The notes beneath the pieces were generated by a model, which did no database searches, was not told the DNA's origin, and worked only from the letters and a program-made list of their open reading frames with translations. The translations under genes were made by a program, and so were the position numbers. Positions 1 through 5,770 of a DNA stretch of 5,770 nucleotides are shown here, in pieces. How positions within the stretch are numbered: position 1 is the first letter of the stretch; every line of letters starts with the position of its first letter. This DNA is from JBLNBU01 sp050260215 (GTDB lineage: Bacteria > Pseudomonadota > Alphaproteobacteria > Rhodospirillales > Magnetospirillaceae), in contig JBLNBU010000181.1 in assembly GCA_050260215.1 (NCBI GenBank), positions 1 to 5,770 on the forward strand. The letters are read 5' to 3'.

Positions 1-787
1 CCCATCCGCCGCCGGAAAAGCCGGCCATACCCACATGGCCGTAGGAATGCGCCGCCAAGGCATGGTTCAGCGCCACGATCACCGGGGTAAAAAAGTAGTG
101 GAGGGAAGAGCGCTTTTCCGAATCCAGGAATTCGAGATCATCGACTTCATCGAGGCTAAGTTCGCCGAAGCGCGGGTGGCTTATCTTGGCGCCGGGATTG
201 ATCGGCGCGGTCAAGGGCAGCGACAGGGCCAGCACGTCACAGCCCTCGCGGACCATCCGGCGGATGAATTCCTTGTGTTCCAGGAACGAGTGACGGTGAC
301 CTTCTTGATACACCATCAGGCAATCCCGCGGCTGGTCCGCGTGTAGGAAATAGACCAACGAGTCGATGCCTGGTGGCATCGTCACCCTCAGACGGTCGAC
401 GGAGGCGAGGTTGGGGATGTCGGCGAGCGGCGCATAGAAAATGCGGGGCTCGACTTGGGCCGGTCGCTGGCTCCAGACGTTCTCGCCGCCTCGCCAGAGG
501 TAGGCGGCCAGCGCCCGGCGCCGGGCGGCGATGTCCTCCGCCGAGGAAATGGCCAACTGCCTGGGATAGTTGACCCCCAGATCGGCACGGTAGCGCTGGG
601 TGTCGAGCTGTCGCTTCGGTGCTTCCCGGCCGAGGCCGTATTTTGCCCACCACGTCGCCATGACCTCGGCGGTCATCCGCGGCCGCGCCTTGTATCCCGC
701 AAAGAACGCCGCCGCCACCAGCACGAGGACGCCGAGACCCTTCACCCACCTCGGCGTACCGCTTCGCGATCCAACCAGCCCTGCCAT
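1..787 (-). CDS. Membrane-anchored putative alpha/beta hydrolase, C-terminal part outside the window
   Basis: The reading frame is open from an ATG at 787 to the left edge: 262 codons plus one base, with no stop, so the gene is truncated by the window. The N-terminus has basic residues, then a hydrophobic stretch at about residues 17-31 and another basic patch. This looks like a signal anchor or uncleaved signal peptide, placing the catalytic part outside the cytoplasm (inference). From about residue 134 the pattern fits an alpha/beta hydrolase: a strand before Q161-E-G-H, a strand ending in VLALSLPL (185-192), and the nucleophile elbow G256-F-S-G-G-G-W with S258 as the likely nucleophile. 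The acid and histidine of the triad would lie beyond the edge. A GGGAG at 792-796 sits four bases before the ATG. An in-frame ATG at 850 would add 21 residues that look unlike an N-terminus, so 787 is preferred. I do not recognise the exact family, and the substrate is unknown; the fold is likely, the function is not established. Confidence 0.72.
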   Translation of the reverse strand, partial: MAGLVGSRSGTPRWVKGLGVLVLVAAAFFAGYKARPRMTAEVMATWWAKYGLGREAPKRQLDTQRYRADLGVNYPRQLAISSAEDIAARRRALAAYLWRGGENVWSQRPAQVEPRIFYAPLADIPNLASVDRLRVTMPPGIDSLVYFLHADQPRDCLMVYQEGHRHSFLEHKEFIRRMVREGCDVLALSLPLTAPINPGAKISHPRFGELSLDEVDDLEFLDSEKRSSLHYFFTPVIVALNHALAAHSYGHVGMAGFSGGGW

Positions 788-885
788 ATGACTCCCGACG
801 AAACGGCGGCCAAGCGCCTCTTGGTGGAACCAGGGGCAAGGATACCTCATCGTCCAGGGAAGGGCGTATCACTTCTTGCGGGCAG

Positions 886-1638
886 TCAGGCCGGGCGCAT
901 GCCATGCAGGGCGAACATCGCCCCTTGCGGGTCGGCGCAATGCAGGATCCAGCCGCCGCCGGGCACCTCCATCGGCCCGTTGACCACGTGGCCGCCGCCC
1001 GCCTGCACCTGGACGCCGGCGGCGTCGATGTCGTCGACGGCGAAGTAGAACAGCCAGAACGGGTGCGGCACCGCGGCCGGCTTGTCGAACATGCCGCCGA
1101 CGGCGACGCCGTCGATGGCAAACAGCCGGTAGGCGCCCATCTCGCCCATGTCCATGGTCTCGGCCTCGGTCCAGCCGAACAGGCCGTGGTAGAAGCCGAA
1201 CACCCCGGCGGCGTTGCCGGCCCACAGCTCGTGCCAGGCCACCGCGCCGGGCGGCGGGCCATGGCTGGCGTCGGCGGGCTGGAACAGGGCCAGGGCCGCC
1301 CCTTGCGGGTCCGAGACCACCGAGAAGCGGCCGACACCGGGAATGGGGGTGACGGGGAAGCGCACCACCGCCCCCAAGGACTCTGCCCGCGCGGTGGCGT
1401 CGTCGGCCTCGTCGACGGCCACATAGCCAGTCCAGGCCGCCGACGGGCCGGGACGGCGGCATTCCTCCGGCCGCTCCATCAGCCCGGCCACCGGACCGTC
1501 GTCGGTCGAAAACAGCAGGTAGGGCTTTTCCGCCCCCGGTGCCGGCGCCACCCGCCAGCCCATCAGGCGGCCATAGAACGCCGCCGCCGAATCGACGTCG
1601 TCGGCCATCAGCTCGTACCAGCAGAACCGCCCGTGCAT
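886..1638 (-). CDS. Two-domain VOC (glyoxalase/bleomycin-resistance-fold) protein
   Basis: This 250-residue protein is built of two tandem vicinal-oxygen-chelate modules, about residues 1-121 and 130-250. The internal repeat is visible directly: FCWYEL (5-10) matches VAWHEL (133-138), FYGRLMGW (21-28) matches FYHGLFGW (149-156), and DPQGAALAL (110-118) matches DPQGAMFAL (236-244). Length and architecture match the fused-dimer VOC proteins annotated as glyoxalase/bleomycin resistance proteins, such as the mycobacterial Cfp30B type. The usual metal ligands of glyoxalase I are not clearly present: the last strand of domain 1 ends in LFQ and that of domain 2 in LHG, where an acidic ligand is common. 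Methylglyoxal detoxification should therefore not be assumed. No signal peptide is seen, so it is probably cytoplasmic. The ATG at 1638 is fixed by an AAGGAG six bases upstream. It lies 71 bp downstream of the transporter gene and may share its transcript. The family is confident, the substrate unknown. Confidence 0.9.
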   Translation of the reverse strand: MHGRFCWYELMADDVDSAAAFYGRLMGWRVAPAPGAEKPYLLFSTDDGPVAGLMERPEECRRPGPSAAWTGYVAVDEADDATARAESLGAVVRFPVTPIPGVGRFSVVSDPQGAALALFQPADASHGPPPGAVAWHELWAGNAAGVFGFYHGLFGWTEAETMDMGEMGAYRLFAIDGVAVGGMFDKPAAVPHPFWLFYFAVDDIDAAGVQVQAGGGHVVNGPMEVPGGGWILHCADPQGAMFALHGMRPA

Positions 1639-1644
1639 GGGTCT

Positions 1645-1650
1645 CTCCTT
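1645..1650 (-). promoter_or_regulatory. Shine-Dalgarno of the VOC gene
   Basis: Read on the minus strand this is AAGGAG, followed by six bases and the ATG at 1638. It is the strongest ribosome binding site in the window and settles the VOC start. Independent initiation here fits either a downstream operon gene or its own transcript. Confidence 0.85.
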
Positions 1651-1679
1651 GGCTTTGGCCGAAACTTGGATGCGCGACC

Positions 1680-1698
1680 GCCCGGTTCAAGCCCGGGC
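1680..1698. repeat. Inverted repeat (6-bp GC stem, 7-base loop) between transporter and VOC genes
   Basis: GCCCGG (1680-1685) and CCGGGC (1693-1698) form a perfect six-pair stem around a seven-base loop, starting 12 bases beyond the transporter stop. No T-tract follows on either strand, so it is not a standard intrinsic terminator. It could slow 3' decay of the transporter mRNA or act as a processing point, but that is inference. The plus-strand loop TTCAAGC also fits a tRNA T-loop consensus (see rejected items). Confidence 0.4.
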
Positions 1699-1709
1699 AC
1701 GGCGGAAGA

Positions 1710-3599
1710 TCAATCGCCCCGCCGGTCGCGCCGACGCAGGTAGTCGAGGATCATGCGGCGCCACGACGGCTCGCGCTTGGCGGGGCCGCCGGCGCGCTCG
1801 GCTTCGCGGCGCACGTGGGTTTCCTTGATCAGCACCAGCCCGTTGGTCGAGCGCACCAGCATCAGCTTGCGCTGGTGGAAGGCCTCCAACTGGTCGTGGT
1901 AGCCGACCGTGATCACCGTCGCCTCGCGGAACTCGTCCTGCAGCAGCAGCATCATGTCCTCTTCGCCCTCGGGGTCGAGGGCGTCGGTGGCTTCCTGCAG
2001 GAAGATCCAGTCGGGACGGTGCAGCAGCAGGCGGGCGAAGCCCAGGCGCTGCTGCTCGCCCAAGGTCAGCGCGCGTTCCCAGGCATCGGATTCCTCCAGC
2101 CGCGACGACAGGTGCGGCAGCCCGACCCGTTCCAGCGCCAGCGCGATTTCCTCGGGCGGGAAGGCGCCGGGATGGGCGGGATAGCCGACCGCGTCGCCCA
2201 GCGGGCCGATGGGCAGGTAGGGCCGCTGCGGCATGAAGAAGATGATGGCGTCGGACGGCAGCGCCACCCGGCCCTGGCCCCACGGCCACAGGCCCGCCAC
2301 CACCTTGAACAGCTTGACCGCGGCGCCCGGGTCGCCCGAGATCAGCACCCGTTCACCGGGCGAGATCTCGGCGTTGAAGCCCAGCACCATCACCTCGCCG
2401 TCGGGGTTGGCGACGCAGACGTCCTGGAAGATCAGCGACGGCCCCTCGACCGCCTCGACGCGGATCGCCTCGCGCTCGGCCTCGACGTCCTCTTCCAGCG
2501 CCTGCAGGGCGTCGGCCAGGGCCAGCACCCGCTCGACCGAGGCGCGCCACTCGGCCCAGCGCGCCAGGTTGTCCACCGGCCACGACAAGGCCGCCGCCAT
2601 CTGCTGGAAGGCCTGGGCGGTCTGCATCAGCTCGCCCAGGCTGATGGAGCCGGCGATGTAGCGCGGCGCCGCCACCAGGATGGGGAAGGCGGTCGACAGC
2701 ACCGAATAGCCCGAGGTGAACAGGAAGATGCGCGCCAGGGCGGCGGTCTGGCGATTCCAGGCCCGCTCGATGCCGCGGAACAGGTCGAGGATGCGCCGGC
2801 GCTCGTCGGATTCGCCGTGGATCAGCGCGATGGCCTCGGAATTCTCGCGGGCGCGCACCAGGCCGAAGCGGAAATTGGCCTCGAAGGTCTGGCGCTTGTT
2901 GACGGCACGCACCAGCGGCCGCCCCACCAGCATGGCGGCGGCGGTGCCGGCGCCCGCATACAGCATGGCGATGCCCACCATGTGCCCGGGGATCTGCAGC
3001 ACGGTGCCGGCGATCTCGATGGTCACCACCCCCGACAGGCTCCACAGGATGCGGGTGAAGCTGACCAGCAGCAGCACGCAATAGACCAGCGAATGGGCAA
3101 GGTCGATGGCCGCCTCGGTGGCGTTGCGGACGTCCTCGGCGATGCGGCCGTCGGGGTTGTCGTGCTCGCCCGGCATGTGGGTGATCTGGAAGTGGCGCCC
3201 CCCGGCCATCCATGCCCCGGCCAACCGGCGGGTCAGCCAGTGGCGCCAGTCCAGCTGGATGCGGCGCTTGACCCACATGTGGGTGCCGGTGATCACCATG
3301 CTGACCACCAAGATCACGCCGAGTGCTGCGATCTGCAGCAGGAAACGGTCCATGGAGCGCTGCTCGAGCGAGTCGAACAGCTGGGCGCTCCACAGGTTGA
3401 TCATGATCGGGACGAACACCTGGGCGATGGTCAGCGCCACCAGGGCACCGGCCAGGGCACGGGCCCGCCAGCGCTCCTCGGTCGACCAGTAGGGCCCGGC
3501 CAGGTCCAGGAAGCGGCGCAGGAAATTGGCCGGGGCGGCGGGGGCACCCATCGCCACCGTCTCGTTGTTCCCGCTCTCGGCCACAGACACGTTCCCCAA
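1710..3599 (-). CDS. SbmA/BacA- or ABCD-type fused permease/ATP-binding protein with degenerate nucleotide-binding motifs
   Basis: This 629-residue half-transporter has an N-terminal membrane domain (about 45-330) and a C-terminal ATP-binding cassette (about 385-595), the usual size and order for the SbmA/BacA, YddA and ABCD (peroxisomal) group. Visible hydrophobic segments lie near 48-69, 88-106, 168-188, 200-225 and 290-311. Group hallmarks are the basic WRHWLTRR region (118-125), NPDGRIAED (148-156) and the RARENSEAIAL helix (249-259). In the cassette, the Q-loop MPQRPYLP (456-463), signature-like LTLGEQQR (511-518), E536 and the ALD D-loop are kept. The Walker A loop reads GDPGAAVK (422-429) instead of GxxGxGK(S/T), the Walker B aspartate is Q535, and the switch histidine position is Y567. 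Relatives move peptides, vitamin B12-like molecules or fatty acyl compounds; the substrate here cannot be told. The 3599 start is TTG, with an in-frame ATG at 3551 (residue 17) as a real alternative because the first 16 residues are low in family character. Confidence 0.88.
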   Translation of the reverse strand: MGNVSVAESGNNETVAMGAPAAPANFLRRFLDLAGPYWSTEERWRARALAGALVALTIAQVFVPIMINLWSAQLFDSLEQRSMDRFLLQIAALGVILVVSMVITGTHMWVKRRIQLDWRHWLTRRLAGAWMAGGRHFQITHMPGEHDNPDGRIAEDVRNATEAAIDLAHSLVYCVLLLVSFTRILWSLSGVVTIEIAGTVLQIPGHMVGIAMLYAGAGTAAAMLVGRPLVRAVNKRQTFEANFRFGLVRARENSEAIALIHGESDERRRILDLFRGIERAWNRQTAALARIFLFTSGYSVLSTAFPILVAAPRYIAGSISLGELMQTAQAFQQMAAALSWPVDNLARWAEWRASVERVLALADALQALEEDVEAEREAIRVEAVEGPSLIFQDVCVANPDGEVMVLGFNAEISPGERVLISGDPGAAVKLFKVVAGLWPWGQGRVALPSDAIIFFMPQRPYLPIGPLGDAVGYPAHPGAFPPEEIALALERVGLPHLSSRLEESDAWERALTLGEQQRLGFARLLLHRPDWIFLQEATDALDPEGEEDMMLLLQDEFREATVITVGYHDQLEAFHQRKLMLVRSTNGLVLIKETHVRREAERAGGPAKREPSWRRMILDYLRRRDRRGD

Positions 3600-3626
3600 G
3601 GGACCCCCGCTCGCTCCGCCCTTCAG

Positions 3627-3677
3627 TCAATCACAAGCTTGCGCCGTCGCCAACAGGGTTGGGGAATCGATCACAGG
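3627..3677. repeat. Two 11-bp direct repeats, TCRATCACARG, 40 bp apart
   Basis: TCAATCACAAG at 3627-3637 and TCGATCACAGG at 3667-3677 differ at two of eleven positions and start exactly 40 bp apart, close to four helical turns. They are the only AT-richer words of this kind in the divergent region. Such spacing can reflect tandem sites for one regulator acting on both genes, but no known operator is recognised (each holds only a CRP-like TCACA half-site), and a chance match is possible. Confidence 0.3.
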
Positions 3678-3720
3678 GGCGATGGGACAACGGGGTGGCG
3701 CGCGGCCGGGCCAGGCCGCA

Positions 3721-3726
3721 TATAAT
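3721..3726 (+). promoter_or_regulatory. Exact TATAAT, possible -10 element of uvrB
   Basis: A perfect consensus -10 hexamer lies in an otherwise very GC-rich region. Transcription from it would begin about seven bases later, at about 3733-3734, which is the proposed uvrB ATG and would give a leaderless mRNA. The segment 17 bp upstream (3698-3703, gcgcgc) has no resemblance to a -35 element. The hexamer also overlaps an alternative in-frame ATG at 3725, so it may be a chance match. Confidence 0.35.
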
Positions 3727-3733
3727 GGCGGCC

Positions 3734-5770
<2,037 letters not shown>

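Larger units (their letters stand above)
3600..3733. other. Divergent intergenic region between the transporter gene and uvrB
   Basis: These 134 bases separate two divergent genes and must carry at least the uvrB promoter, and probably one for the transporter cluster. I see the TATAAT and the direct repeats listed separately. On the transporter side I find no convincing -35/-10 pair. No GTTC-N7-GTTC box, the usual alphaproteobacterial LexA operator, is visible, so SOS control of uvrB from this region is not supported by the sequence. Confidence 0.6.

Noticed and set aside
810..870. Terminator after the VOC gene
   Set aside because: Only weak five-pair stems are present (810-814 with 820-824; 841-845 with 866-870), with no T-tract on the minus strand, so no intrinsic terminator can be supported.
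237..1424. Minus-strand open frame of 395 codons spanning the VOC and hydrolase genes
   Set aside because: It crosses two real genes in another frame. Its translation is Pro/Arg/Ser-rich without domain character, while the VOC and hydrolase frames show clear family motifs.
1629..1704. Possible tRNA or tRNA remnant on the plus strand
   Set aside because: The stem-loop at 1681-1697 has a five-pair stem and a TTCAAGC loop that fits the T-arm consensus, and the flanks could pair at six of seven positions like an acceptor stem. No D-arm or anticodon arm can be folded, the length is off, no CCA follows, and it overlaps the start of the VOC gene.
1539..3725. Plus-strand open frame of 728 codons opposite the transporter
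   Set aside because: It is rich in His, Gln, Arg and Gly with low complexity, has no recognisable domain, and is antisense to a clear ABC transporter. Such frames arise in high-GC genomes when the third positions of the real gene are G or C.
3561..3733. LexA (SOS) operator upstream of uvrB
   Set aside because: GTTC words occur at 3567 and 3591, but neither is followed by a second GTTC seven bases later, and both lie inside the transporter coding region.

Overview
The window is a high-GC stretch of bacterial chromosome. Codon third positions are mostly G or C, long spurious antisense frames are common, and UvrB and the SbmA/ABCD-type transporter both look alphaproteobacterial, perhaps Rhodospirillales-like. 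That placement is an inference from style; no marker gene is present. I see no mobile element, CRISPR array, rRNA or tRNA.

Left part, minus strand, read right to left: three genes in the same direction. First is a fused membrane/ATP-binding-cassette transporter (1710-3599). After a 71-bp gap comes a two-domain vicinal-oxygen-chelate (glyoxalase-fold) protein (886-1638). After a 98-bp gap comes a membrane-anchored putative alpha/beta hydrolase (1-787), which runs off the left edge just past its nucleophile elbow. The gaps are short and hold no convincing U-tailed terminator, so co-transcription is possible but unproven, and the three products do not make an obvious pathway.

Right part, plus strand: uvrB (3734 to beyond 5770), the damage-recognition helicase subunit of nucleotide excision repair, complete except for its last few residues. 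It is divergent from the transporter across a 134-bp intergenic region. That region holds an exact TATAAT seven bases before the uvrB start, two near-identical 11-bp direct repeats, and a 10-bp palindrome over the start codon.

The most unusual item is the transporter. Its ATP-binding domain is full length and still has the Q-loop, a signature-like motif, the Walker B glutamate and the D-loop. However, the Walker A lysine/serine, the Walker B aspartate and the switch histidine are all replaced. It may be a catalytically dead half-transporter, one half of an asymmetric pair, or a protein driven by something other than ATP.
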